DNA of 15,415 nt, taken from the NCBI GenBank assembly GCA_964464385.1, contig CAYXFZ010000062.1, forward strand, positions 1 through 15,415. The letters run 5' to 3'. The notes beneath the pieces are model-generated. The model saw nothing but the letters and a program-made list of their open reading frames with translations, was not told the origin of the DNA and did no database searches. The translations under genes and the position numbers were made by a program. Source of the stretch: CAYXFZ01 sp964464385. GTDB lineage: Bacteria > Planctomycetota > UBA1135. Position 1 is the first letter of the stretch; the number at the start of each line of letters is the position of its first letter. Of this stretch, positions 1 through 6,380 are shown piece by piece.

Positions 1-1
1 C

Positions 2-211
2 GCCCTGAAAAAGGTCGGCGTTCGCGTTGATCCCAAGCCCAAGGCCAAGCCCAAGGCCAAGCCCAAGGCCAAGCCCAAGGCCAAGCCCAAGGCCAAGGCT
101 GACCCCAAACCCAAAGCTGAGGTCAAGCTTGCTTCCGAGGCCAAAAAATCCGCATCTGGCACCACTATTGCCCCGGATTTGTCCTCGATGATCGCCAAAC
201 CCAAGAAATAA
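2..211 (+). CDS. C-terminal fragment of a lysine/proline/alanine-rich protein (5' end outside window)
   Basis: The reading frame is open from base 2 to a TAA at 209-211 and gives 69 residues. It begins ALKKVGVRVDPKP, continues with five perfect KPKA units and ends with an Ala/Lys/Ser-rich tail (SSMIAKPKK). Such low-complexity basic tails occur on histone H1-like nucleoid proteins, HU variants and some ribosome-associated proteins, where they bind nucleic acid. No diagnostic domain is visible, so the family cannot be named. The KPKA block is encoded by a perfect 12-bp tandem repeat and is likely to vary in copy number. The gene is followed by about 170 bp of AT-richer DNA before the next start. 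I am confident that this is coding because of the frame, codon use and amino-acid periodicity, but the function is unknown. Confidence 0.7.
   Translation, partial: ALKKVGVRVDPKPKAKPKAKPKAKPKAKPKAKADPKPKAEVKLASEAKKSASGTTIAPDLSSMIAKPKK
35..94 (+). repeat. 12-bp tandem repeat, five perfect copies (KPKA codons)
   Basis: The unit AAGCCCAAGGCC is repeated head to tail five times without a mismatch and is in frame, so each copy adds Lys-Pro-Lys-Ala. Perfect identity at third codon positions points to recent slippage rather than old selection on the protein alone. Confidence 0.95.
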
Positions 212-295
212 GTGTCGTGCTAGGGGCTTCCCAGGATCAATAAATATTCTGAGTATTTTGAGCCAAAATTAGGCTGCTTTCCCTTTAATAGTATG

Positions 296-317
296 GAAGG
301 AGTTATTCTGCTCCTTC
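296..317. other. Short inverted repeat upstream of the ankyrin gene
   Basis: GAAGGAG and CTCCTTC form a 7-bp stem around an 8-nt loop. No T-run follows on the plus strand, so it is not a convincing intrinsic terminator for the lysine-rich gene. It could be an RNA structure in the leader of the ankyrin gene. The surrounding 212-382 is AT-richer than the rest of the window and holds no clear gene or well-spaced promoter. Confidence 0.4.
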
Positions 318-382
318 AGCCTTCCCAGCGGAGGATTTCGCGTTCTTGGTACTCCTGTTTCTGGTGGGGTGTAGACAGAAAG

Positions 383-859
383 ATGAAGTTTAAGGGCCTT
401 GCTTGTTTGATTGGGCTATTAGCTCTAGCTCCCACTGCGTTTGGGCAGGATTCTGCTCAGGTGAATTGGGAAGTGTTTAAATATGGGACTCCTGCGCAGG
501 TTGAAGCTGAGATTGAGAACTTGACCGAAGATGGTGGGCTAGAAGCCAGGGATGCAATTGGCCGGACTCCGTTGATGTTTGCGGCAGGTAACAACTCCAA
601 CCTCGAAGTCATCACGGCATTGCTGAAAGCAGGTGCGGAGATCGAAGCCAGGGATGAAATAGGCGGGACTCCGTTGATGTTGGCGGCAGAGAACAACTCC
701 AACCCCGAAGTCATCACGGCATTGCTGAAAGCAGGTGCGGATGCCAAAGCAAAAGACAGCACAGGGAAATCAGCTTTAGATTACGCAAAAGAAAACAACG
801 AGATTTACAAGACAAAAGCATATTGGGAACTCAACGACGCGTTCCATAATCAGGATTGA
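383..859 (+). CDS. Small exported ankyrin-repeat protein
   Basis: The product is 158 aa. Residues 1-22 (MKFKGLACLIGLLALAPTAFGQ) form a clear Sec-type signal peptide, with a basic N end, hydrophobic core and a likely cut after AFG or AFGQ. That is why I choose the ATG at 383 over the in-frame ATG at 293, which would bury the signal. The mature part has two near-identical 34-residue ankyrin units (TPLM-AA, then N/E-VITALLKAGA) at about residues 54-121 and a third, degenerate C-terminal unit (GKSALDYAKENN). Ankyrin repeats bind protein partners, so a periplasmic or secreted binding role is likely, but no partner is indicated. The two units are also nearly identical as DNA. GC and codon use (more TTT, GAA, TTA) differ from the neighbouring genes, which hints at acquisition. 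No good Shine-Dalgarno site is seen. Confidence 0.8.
   Translation: MKFKGLACLIGLLALAPTAFGQDSAQVNWEVFKYGTPAQVEAEIENLTEDGGLEARDAIGRTPLMFAAGNNSNLEVITALLKAGAEIEARDEIGGTPLMLAAENNSNPEVITALLKAGADAKAKDSTGKSALDYAKENNEIYKTKAYWELNDAFHNQD
542..745 (+). repeat. Two tandem 102-bp near-identical units inside the ankyrin gene
   Basis: The segment starting at 542 (GAAGCCAGGGATG) recurs at 644 with only a few changes over 102 bp, including silent positions. The period is 34 codons, one ankyrin unit. This indicates a recent internal duplication. Confidence 0.9.
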
Positions 860-918
860 CCACCTCTAAAAGGCTCCATCACCCGCCGGCAATAAACAGC
901 TTGACTGCCCATCCCTGC

Positions 919-937
919 TGGGACAAAATTGGGACAA
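919..937 (+). repeat. 8-bp direct repeat TGGGACAA x2 near the tRNA 3' side
   Basis: TGGGACAA occurs at 919-926 and 930-937, separated by AAT. It lies in the gap 860-1024, which holds no credible gene. A small inverted repeat, TTCCG-CTT-CGGAA, follows at 941-953. The spacing of 11 bp, about one helical turn, would suit a protein-binding site, but no protein can be named. Confidence 0.45.
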
Positions 938-979
938 GGTTTCCGCTTCGGAAGCCTCACATAGCTCCTGAGCGAACTC

Positions 980-1019
980 AAAAAAATCCCATCCCAGCTT
1001 TGAAACGCCAGAATGGGAT
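980..1019 (-). terminator. Intrinsic terminator of the tRNA-Phe gene
   Basis: Read on the minus strand, ATCCCAT (1019-1013) pairs with ATGGGAT (992-986). The stem can be extended by G-U pairs, and it is followed at once by a run of Ts (985-980). It lies 5 nt after the encoded CCA end of the tRNA, as expected for a single-gene tRNA transcript. Confidence 0.7.
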
Positions 1020-1024
1020 TGAGG

Positions 1025-1100
<76 letters not shown>

Positions 1101-1112
1101 AAACGCGGAGGA

Positions 1113-1142
1113 AGGATACCCGTGCGCCGCAACGGCTGCCAG
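1113..1142 (-). promoter_or_regulatory. Putative promoter of tRNA-Phe
   Basis: On the minus strand CTGGCA (1142-1137, 4 of 6 match to TTGACA) is followed after 18 bp by TATCCT (1118-1113, 4 of 6 match to TATAAT). The -10 box ends 12 nt before the mature tRNA 5' end, leaving a leader of about 6 nt. Confidence 0.5.
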
Positions 1143-1146
1143 AGTC

Positions 1147-2199
1147 CTAAGAGGGATGCTCTCGAGGAGTAAAATCCTCGACTCGAGAACATTCCATTGG
1201 CAACCAAGCTCCGGGAATTCGCCAAAAATGAGAGCGGCGGGCGTTATCAATGGAGGCAAGAGCTTCCTGGACATCCTGAGAAATGCGATCATGCAAGGCC
1301 TCGGGGGATTCAAAATTTCGCTCCGGGCGGAGAGCGTCCAACAGGAAAACTTCGAGGTCCTGGCCGTAGAGATCCCCATCGAATTCTGGCAAATGCACTT
1401 CGACGGTTTCTTCGTCGGTGTCCTCAAAGGTAGGGCGGCGGCCGACGTTTACGACTCCGGGGGCCAGCGATTGGGCGGCTATTTCAGGATCAAATGGGGC
1501 CGGACCACACAGAACCAAGGCAGAATAAACCCCGGCAGGCGGAAGGAGCTCGTGATGGGGATCCAAGTTTGCGGTCGGAAAGCCCAAGGTCTTACCGCGG
1601 CCTTCCCCGTGAATGACGGTGCCCAGCAAACTGACCGGACGACCCAGCATAGTGGCTGCTCGGTTCATTTCTCCCAATTGAACGGCTTCGCGAATGGCCG
1701 TGCTGGAGACGGCTCGCCCATCCAGGAGCAAAGGATGAACCTCTTCCACCTCAATGCCCAAACTGGGCGCGGCTTCTTGCAAACTGCTGACATTTCCTTG
1801 CCGCTGGTGGCCGAACTTGCTGTCGAAACCCAGCACCAAACCGTGAAGACCCAGTTTCGGAATGAGGTTTTGACGCAAAAAGGAATCTGCCGACATCTCG
1901 CGTAGGCCAGGAGTAAAGCGCAACACTACGGCAGCATCCAGGCCAATTCTTTGAAACAGCCGTAAGCGGTGGTTCAGGCTGGTGACCGTTGCCGGAGACC
2001 GTCCAAGCAGGACGCGTTTGGGATGTTCGTCAAAGGTGACCACCACTGAGATCAAGCCATTTTCTTTTGCTCGTTCCACGGTGCGTCGCAGGACTGCAAA
2101 ATGGCCAAGGTGCACTCCATCAAACACTCCAATGGTGGCAATGCACCCAGCAGTTTCAGGTGCATCCACTAGGGCGTCAAAGCCATCAAACCTGAGCAC
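1147..2199 (-). CDS. ribF: Bifunctional riboflavin kinase / FAD synthetase
   Basis: RibF makes FMN from riboflavin and ATP, then FAD from FMN and ATP, in the cytoplasm. The 350-aa product has both domains. The N-terminal nucleotidyltransferase shows GVFDGVHLGH (24-33), the TFDEHP segment (55-60) and SSTAIRE (165-171). The C-terminal riboflavin kinase shows GKTLGFPTANL (202-212), GVVNVGRRPTF (248-258) and VEVHLPEFDGDLYGQ (266-280). The length is slightly above the usual 310-320 aa because of a C-terminal tail of about 25 residues. The GTG start at 2199-2197 overlaps the end of def by 14 bp and has a good GAGGAG site (2215-2210) 10 nt upstream, so it is translationally coupled to def. The stop is TAG. 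Confidence 0.95.
   Translation of the reverse strand: MLRFDGFDALVDAPETAGCIATIGVFDGVHLGHFAVLRRTVERAKENGLISVVVTFDEHPKRVLLGRSPATVTSLNHRLRLFQRIGLDAAVVLRFTPGLREMSADSFLRQNLIPKLGLHGLVLGFDSKFGHQRQGNVSSLQEAAPSLGIEVEEVHPLLLDGRAVSSTAIREAVQLGEMNRAATMLGRPVSLLGTVIHGEGRGKTLGFPTANLDPHHELLPPAGVYSALVLCGPAPFDPEIAAQSLAPGVVNVGRRPTFEDTDEETVEVHLPEFDGDLYGQDLEVFLLDALRPERNFESPEALHDRISQDVQEALASIDNARRSHFWRIPGAWLPMECSRVEDFTPREHPS
1162..1181. other. Inverted repeat at the 3' end of ribF
   Basis: TCGAGGA - GTAAAA - TCCTCGA is a 7-bp perfect stem with a 6-nt loop, flanked by further CTCGAG palindromes at 1161 and 1182. It is inside the last ribF codons. No T-run follows on the minus strand, so it is not a standard terminator. 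It may slow 3' decay or be chance. Confidence 0.4.
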
Positions 2200-2707
2200 G
2201 CTGGCGGAACTCCTCTTCCATGTCGGTCAAAATTCCTTTGACCTGAGTCCGATCGGCTGGGGTCATTCGGTCAATGAACAAGAGGCCGTCCAAATGGTCA
2301 AATTCGTGCTGAAAGACGCGCGCTGAAAAATCATCCAATTCCCACTGGAACACTTCCCCTTGAAGATCTTGGGTTTCGACAACAATCGAGAGGGGCCGAT
2401 TGATCTGGGCGCGGATGTCTGGGAAGGACAAGCAGCCTTCTTCATACCAGTCTTTTTCACGGGAGCGGGAAATCACCTTCGGATTGCAACAAACCCGCTC
2501 TGTTTCGGGGGATTCTTGGTCCCCCTCGGGATTGAAAACTAAAAGTCGGATATTTAGGCCGACTTGCGGGGCTGCGAGGCCAACGCCCTCCGAGGCATAC
2601 ATGGCATCGAACATTTGGCGCACAGTCGTGCCCAAGTCGGCATCAAATGTCTCGATGGCCGAATTTATTGCGCGCAGTCGAGGATCGGGGTAGAGGACGA
2701 TTTCCAT
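2186..2707 (-). CDS. def: Peptide deformylase
   Basis: Def removes the N-formyl group from the initiator methionine of new proteins and needs a divalent metal, usually Fe2+. All three family motifs are present in the 173-aa product: GVGLAAPQVG (41-50), EGCLSFP (90-96, metal ligand Cys92) and QHEFDHLDG (133-141, ligands His134 and His138, catalytic Glu135). The ATG at 2707 is chosen because AGGGG (2721-2717) lies 9 nt upstream. A GTG two codons earlier (2713) is an alternative that would fit a leaderless mRNA. The gene is first in a def-ribF operon and diverges from the TPR-like gene across a 38-bp gap. Confidence 0.96.
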   Translation of the reverse strand: MEIVLYPDPRLRAINSAIETFDADLGTTVRQMFDAMYASEGVGLAAPQVGLNIRLLVFNPEGDQESPETERVCCNPKVISRSREKDWYEEGCLSFPDIRAQINRPLSIVVETQDLQGEVFQWELDDFSARVFQHEFDHLDGLLFIDRMTPADRTQVKGILTDMEEEFRQRAQV

Positions 2708-2720
2708 GGCCACTTACCCC

Positions 2721-2727
2721 TAGAATA
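2721..2727. promoter_or_regulatory. Overlapping divergent -10 boxes between def and the TPR-like gene
   Basis: TAGAATA reads as TAGAAT on the plus strand (5 of 6 match to TATAAT) and as TATTCT on the minus strand (4 of 6). The gap between the two genes is only 38 bp, so both promoters must lie here or inside the genes. No strong -35 box is seen for either direction. Confidence 0.45.
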
Positions 2728-2745
2728 GCCGCACCCGAATTTGCC

Positions 2746-3333
2746 ATGAACCTCAAGAAGCACCTCGACCGAGCTGAACAAGCCCTGCAGAAAGGGCGAG
2801 CGGATTTCGCGGCAGAACTCTGTGACCAAGTGTTGGATATGGCCCCCGGGGAGGCCCGCGCCGCTGGCCTGCTCGCTCAATCTGCCATCCAATTGGCTGA
2901 GAAGGGCAGTGGTGGCCTGTTTTCCAGATTGAGCGCGGCCTCGGCTGGGCTTGCCGCTGGCTTGGGCAAATTGACGCGCCGCCCCGAGGCCGAAGCCAGT
3001 GCTCGACGACGTGGCTTTCTCAAAAATCCCGGTGACTTCGGCCAAGGGTATTTGTGGGCCGATGCCCTAGAGCGATCCGGTGAGGAAGCTGCCGCCCTAG
3101 AGGCCTTCGCCGGGCTTGCTTCGGTGGATGGTGAGTCTGCCAAGCGAGCAGGGGCCCTCGCATCAGCCATCGGGCAGATTGAACGAGCTCTGGAAATGTA
3201 TGAGTTTGCCCTGGCCCAGGATCCTCGGGACACGGAGGCCATCCGTGCCCGCAAGAATCTGGCCGCCGAACAAGCCCTGCGCAAGCAGGATTCCTCGGAC
3301 GACGCTTTTGGCGGCTTGGGCATGCCCTCATAG
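2746..3333 (+). CDS. TPR-like helical repeat protein of unknown role
   Basis: The 195-aa product is predicted cytoplasmic: it has no signal peptide or clear membrane segment. The N end (residues 1-50) and the region about 97-175 are Ala/Leu/Glu-rich helix pairs with tetratricopeptide spacing, for example ALQKGRADFAAELCDQVLDM and ALEMYEFALAQDPRDTEAIR. The second of these is a good TPR match with the typical DP. A Gly/Ser/Ala-rich segment (54-76) separates the two parts. TPR proteins act as scaffolds; the partner is unknown. The start at 2746 is the first ATG after the divergent -10 box; a longer frame from 2647 would overlap def and is not favoured. No Shine-Dalgarno site is visible. The stop is 68 bp before rpsT, on the same strand. 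Confidence 0.8.
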   Translation: MNLKKHLDRAEQALQKGRADFAAELCDQVLDMAPGEARAAGLLAQSAIQLAEKGSGGLFSRLSAASAGLAAGLGKLTRRPEAEASARRRGFLKNPGDFGQGYLWADALERSGEEAAALEAFAGLASVDGESAKRAGALASAIGQIERALEMYEFALAQDPRDTEAIRARKNLAAEQALRKQDSSDDAFGGLGMPS

Positions 3334-3339
3334 GGACCC

Positions 3340-3367
3340 TTGCCGACTGTCCGTTCCTCGCTAGAAT
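3340..3367 (+). promoter_or_regulatory. Putative rpsT promoter
   Basis: TTGCCG (3340-3345, 4 of 6) is followed after 16 bp by TAGAAT (3362-3367, 5 of 6). The -10 box ends 34 nt before the rpsT ATG, which leaves a short leader. Confidence 0.5.
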
Positions 3368-3401
3368 GTTCGGTCTCAGCCTCGCCGGAACTCCCTTCAA
3401 C

Positions 3402-3677
3402 ATGCCCAACACTCCCTCTGCCAAGGCCGACCTGCGCAAAAGCCGCGTTCGTCGTCAAGTCAATCGTGGCCGCAAGTCTTCCATGCGGACGGCCATCAAA
3501 AATATCGATGCTGCCATCGAGGCCGGCAATCTTGAGGCTGCTGAGGCCCAGTTGATTCTGGCCCAGAAGTTGATCGACAAGAACATTCAGTGGAATCAAA
3601 TCCACGCCAACACCGGTGCACGCCGCAAGTCCCACTTGCAAAAGGCCGTCAACGAACTGCGCACCAACGCCGGCTGA
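3402..3677 (+). CDS. rpsT: 30S ribosomal protein S20
   Basis: The 91-aa basic product starts MPNTPSAKADLRKS, matching the conserved S20 N end (MPN..SAKKR.R.S). It continues with the three-helix bundle pattern (RGRKSSMRTAIKNIDAAIEAG) and ends with the conserved GARRKSHLQKAVN segment. S20 binds 16S rRNA early in 30S assembly. The ATG at 3402 is chosen over the in-frame ATG at 3366, because the latter overlaps the predicted -10 box and would add 12 residues not seen in the family. It has its own promoter and converges on the toroid protein gene with a 29-bp gap. Confidence 0.97.
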   Translation: MPNTPSAKADLRKSRVRRQVNRGRKSSMRTAIKNIDAAIEAGNLEAAEAQLILAQKLIDKNIQWNQIHANTGARRKSHLQKAVNELRTNAG

Positions 3678-3683
3678 GCCGGC
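3669..3683. terminator. GC-rich hairpin at the convergent rpsT / toroid gene ends (weak)
   Basis: GCCGG-CTGAG-CCGGC spans the rpsT stop codon and can extend to a 7-bp inverted repeat. There is no T-run on either side, so if it ends transcription it is not a canonical intrinsic terminator. It is the only structure in the 29-bp gap between these convergent genes. Confidence 0.3.
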
Positions 3684-3706
3684 AAATTGCTTCCTCTGGC
3701 TCGGGA

Positions 3707-5275
3707 TCAACGCTGGCCGAGCACTTGGCCGTAGCGGTAGTACACCTCGAGGATGAGAACACCCAAGGCGGTGGAATAAACGCGGCCGCCGTCATCTCCC
3801 CAGGGGCCGACTGGATCCCAGGATCCGTAGAAGTTGTCCTTGGCGTCATCCATCTGTTGGTTTTCCAACAGGGTCTTCTCGATGGCCTTCTTCCATTTTT
3901 TCCAATGATCGCCGCCCCACTGGTTTAGAGCAAAGGTGCCGTAATACCAGTAGTAGAAATCGCAGGTTCCGCCTTCGGCATCCCAAACTGGCAGTTTGTT
4001 GACGCAGAGATCCGCTTGTTTTTTCAGAATGTCGTAGAGTTCGTGGTCGCGCCAACGCTTCACCTCATCGGTGTCGGTCATGAAAATCCGGCACAGCAAG
4101 GTTGCGGCGGTCAAGGCCTCGGAAGCTGAAGAAGGGAAAGTGTCCTCGTAGCCTTCATGACGGGAGGGTGGGCCGCCCGGGCCCCCACCGCGCCCAAAGG
4201 CATAACCGGTCCGTCCTGTGGCTGGGTCGGTCAATTGCGCGAACCAGTTTTCAGAATCGTTCCAAACCTGGGAGTCCACTTTGAAACCGCCGTCCGTAGC
4301 GGTCTTCAGAGCAAAGACCATCCAAGAAGTAATGGAGGTGTCGTTGGCGCCATTGGGCTCGAGGCTGTAACGCCAAACCCCGTACGGGTTCTTGGAATTG
4401 ACGATCAGGCTGACCGCTTTTTTCATCGGCTTCTTCAAAGAAGGCGACTTGCTGAAGTAGTAGGCCTCTCCCAATGCCATCGTCGCAATGGAGTGGTTGT
4501 ATAGGGTGGGGTTGCCTACCTCTTCACCGAACAGGCCACTGTCCAGTTGGTTCTTGCGCAACCAGTTGATGCCTCTGGCAACCGTGTCTCGATATTCACC
4601 GGAGGACATGGTGTTGCCATGACCGAGAAAGGCGAGCAGAGACAAACCGGTGATACCGACATCATTGACTGGGCTCCCTTCGCCGTCCGAGGGGGGTTTG
4701 TCGGGAAACTTGTCGTAATACATGAATTCGTCGCAATCCCAGTAGCCGTCCGGAGTCTGGTGGTCGTGCAGCCACTTGAGCCCGGCCGCAACCGCTCGTT
4801 CCGTGGCATTGCCGCGCTTGCCGCCGCCGCGTCCACCGCGGCCCCCATATTTACCGCCGGCACCGCCACCCAAACCGGTGGCGTTATTGAAGGACTCGGC
4901 ATCAAAGGGCGAATCCGCGGCGAAATCGGGATCGCCAGTGTCCTCCAAAGTTTCTTCCACCTCTTCCTCAATTTCCGATTCCTGCAAAACGGGTTCCTCG
5001 ATGGGTTCCTCGATGGGCTCGGGTTCTGGCTCTTCCTCTTCTTCGACCAGGGGTGGCGGGGGCTCGGCGACCATCTCGATGGTCGGAGCAACGGACTCCT
5101 CACTGCGCAGAAAGGCCAGCCCGGCCAGAAGAAGGGCGATGAAGCCATGGATCCCAATGGAGGCCAGGAGATAAGGGGCCTTGGAGAGCGTGTCCGCCAG
5201 GACATCATTGAAAGTCTTTTCCTCTTCCCACGGGCGGTGGTACTCGAATTCGAATTCTTGGTCTGGATCGCTCAT
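3707..5275 (-). CDS. TonB-like membrane-anchored alpha/alpha-toroid (prenyltransferase/squalene-cyclase repeat) protein
   Basis: The product is 522 aa. Residues 1-33 are acidic and cytoplasmic. Residues 34-56 form one membrane helix (APYLLASIGIHGFIALLLAG) that contains S39-x-x-x-H43. Residues 65-112 are a Pro/Glu-rich spacer (EEPEPEPIEEPIEEP) and 134-153 are Gly/Arg-rich. Residues 156-522 carry repeats of the prenyltransferase/squalene-oxidase type, such as AVAAGLKWLHDHQTPDGYWD, ARGINWLRKNQLDSGLFG and YSTALGVLILEVYYRYG. The SxxxH helix plus Pro/Glu spacer is the layout of the TonB N end, where Ser and His contact ExbB/ExbD. The usual TonB C-terminal domain is absent. The toroid probably faces the periplasm; its substrate is unknown, and I see no squalene-hopene cyclase DxDD motif. 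Start: ATG at 5275; the longer frame to 5440 would overlap the isomerase gene. It lies 91 bp after the isomerase on the same strand, so co-transcription is possible. Confidence 0.85.
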   Translation of the reverse strand: MSDPDQEFEFEYHRPWEEEKTFNDVLADTLSKAPYLLASIGIHGFIALLLAGLAFLRSEESVAPTIEMVAEPPPPLVEEEEEPEPEPIEEPIEEPVLQESEIEEEVEETLEDTGDPDFAADSPFDAESFNNATGLGGGAGGKYGGRGGRGGGKRGNATERAVAAGLKWLHDHQTPDGYWDCDEFMYYDKFPDKPPSDGEGSPVNDVGITGLSLLAFLGHGNTMSSGEYRDTVARGINWLRKNQLDSGLFGEEVGNPTLYNHSIATMALGEAYYFSKSPSLKKPMKKAVSLIVNSKNPYGVWRYSLEPNGANDTSITSWMVFALKTATDGGFKVDSQVWNDSENWFAQLTDPATGRTGYAFGRGGGPGGPPSRHEGYEDTFPSSASEALTAATLLCRIFMTDTDEVKRWRDHELYDILKKQADLCVNKLPVWDAEGGTCDFYYWYYGTFALNQWGGDHWKKWKKAIEKTLLENQQMDDAKDNFYGSWDPVGPWGDDGGRVYSTALGVLILEVYYRYGQVLGQR

Positions 5276-5366
5276 CTTGATCTTTTCAGGGCGCGAGGCG
5301 GCGATTTTGCCGTCTGGAGGGGCAACGCCCCGGGAGGGTGGTCGGTTCGGCCAAAGGGGGCGAATC

Positions 5367-6380
5367 TTACAGTTCGGCTTCTTCTTCCGCCGGCGGGAAC
5401 AGGATGTCGAGGATTCTTTCGACACCAGGGCCCCTGACATAGCAACGGGATCGCAGGCGGTTCACCGTTTCGGCCATGATCTTGCGGGACTGTTCCTCCC
5501 GCAGAGAGGCAGTAATGGCCAATTGCACCTCGGAAAACGGCGTCGTACCTGCCTCTTGGACTTCCTCGACCGTGACCAGGGCCCAATTGCCATTGGCGAG
5601 TTGGATGGGATCGGACAGATCCCCAGCCTTGGCGGTGGTGAGAAAGGCGCGGATCGGTTCCTGGAGGGAGGGGGAGTCCGGTTGAATATGGCCGGTGGCG
5701 CCCCCCGTGGTACGGCGATACAGCGAAAGTGCCCGGGCCAAGTCCGCAAACCCCTGTTCACCGGAGAGGATCTGCTGGCGCAGGGCCGTCAGCCTTTCTT
5801 GTGCGGGGCTGGAGTCCGGTTCATTCCGCAACAAAATCAGGCGGGCGGAAACGCGGTGTTCATGTTGGAAATCTTCAGGGTGAGCTTCATACCAAGCCAA
5901 TGCCTCACCAGGGGAGGCATACAACTGAGTTTTGAACTGTTTGTCCTTGGTAGGACGATACCCAAATTCAATCTGTCGAAATAGAATGGAGGCGAAGTAA
6001 AGGCGCAGGCGTTGCCTTTCTTGGTCCCAAGTGGAACCGGTTGCGGCCAAGGAAGAAATGGCGGCTGCCGTGGAAGGAGATTTTTTGGCGCGCCGCTGCA
6101 TTTCGTCTTCGACCAACGCATCCAGCATGGCTTCATTGCCGCCATCGAGACGGAAGCCTTCGCGATAGAGCATGTCGAGGAGGGCACTGGCCATGGTGCG
6201 TTGGCGGTCCGCGTCCGTGGGCGCGTGCGGGGCCGTTGCGAGGCGGGCTGCTTGCTCCAATTGCCGCAGGGTGAGAATTTGGTCATTGACGACGGCAACC
6301 ACTTGATCAAACAATGGGTCTTCGTCGCTCGCTTCCTGGGGAGCGAAGGCGAGGCAAGTGGCTAGGAGAAAAGAGGTCAT
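5367..6380 (-). CDS. SurA-like periplasmic peptidyl-prolyl cis-trans isomerase (parvulin type)
   Basis: The 337-aa product has a short hydrophobic N end (MTSFLLATCLAFA) that reads as a signal peptide with a weak basic region. A SurA-like chaperone segment follows: FDQVVAVVNDQILTLRQLEQ (24-43) matches the conserved 'VA.VN...I...el' opening of SurA/PpiD proteins. A parvulin-like domain spans about residues 175-275, with RVSARLILLR, FADLARALSLYRRTTGGATG and GDLSDPIQLANGNWALVTVEE. Such proteins fold and escort outer-membrane proteins. The ATG at 6380 overlaps the mfd stop (ATGA), so translation is coupled to mfd. The longer frame from 6428 would lie inside mfd and lacks the signal peptide at its N end. 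Whether the parvulin site is catalytically active cannot be judged here. Confidence 0.88.
   Translation of the reverse strand: MTSFLLATCLAFAPQEASDEDPLFDQVVAVVNDQILTLRQLEQAARLATAPHAPTDADRQRTMASALLDMLYREGFRLDGGNEAMLDALVEDEMQRRAKKSPSTAAAISSLAATGSTWDQERQRLRLYFASILFRQIEFGYRPTKDKQFKTQLYASPGEALAWYEAHPEDFQHEHRVSARLILLRNEPDSSPAQERLTALRQQILSGEQGFADLARALSLYRRTTGGATGHIQPDSPSLQEPIRAFLTTAKAGDLSDPIQLANGNWALVTVEEVQEAGTTPFSEVQLAITASLREEQSRKIMAETVNRLRSRCYVRGPGVERILDILFPPAEEEAEL

Noticed and set aside
35..94. Tandem repeats considered as a CRISPR array
   Set aside because: The units are 12 bp, contiguous and in frame, with no spacers.
457..762. 101-codon minus-strand frame opposite the ankyrin repeats
   Set aside because: Its apparent internal repeat simply mirrors the ankyrin duplication; there is no start signal or family motif.
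3366..3401. Upstream ATG extending rpsT by 12 codons
   Set aside because: It overlaps the predicted -10 box, and the S20 family begins at the MPN segment at 3402.
5319..5331. GGGGC-AAC-GCCCC hairpin between the isomerase and toroid protein genes as a terminator
   Set aside because: The stem is only 5 bp with no T-run after it, so it cannot be called a terminator; it might be chance in GC-rich DNA.
4547..5437. 296-codon plus-strand frame opposite the toroid protein gene
   Set aside because: Its composition mirrors the Glu/Gly-rich coding strand, and the minus-strand product has clear domains while this one has none.
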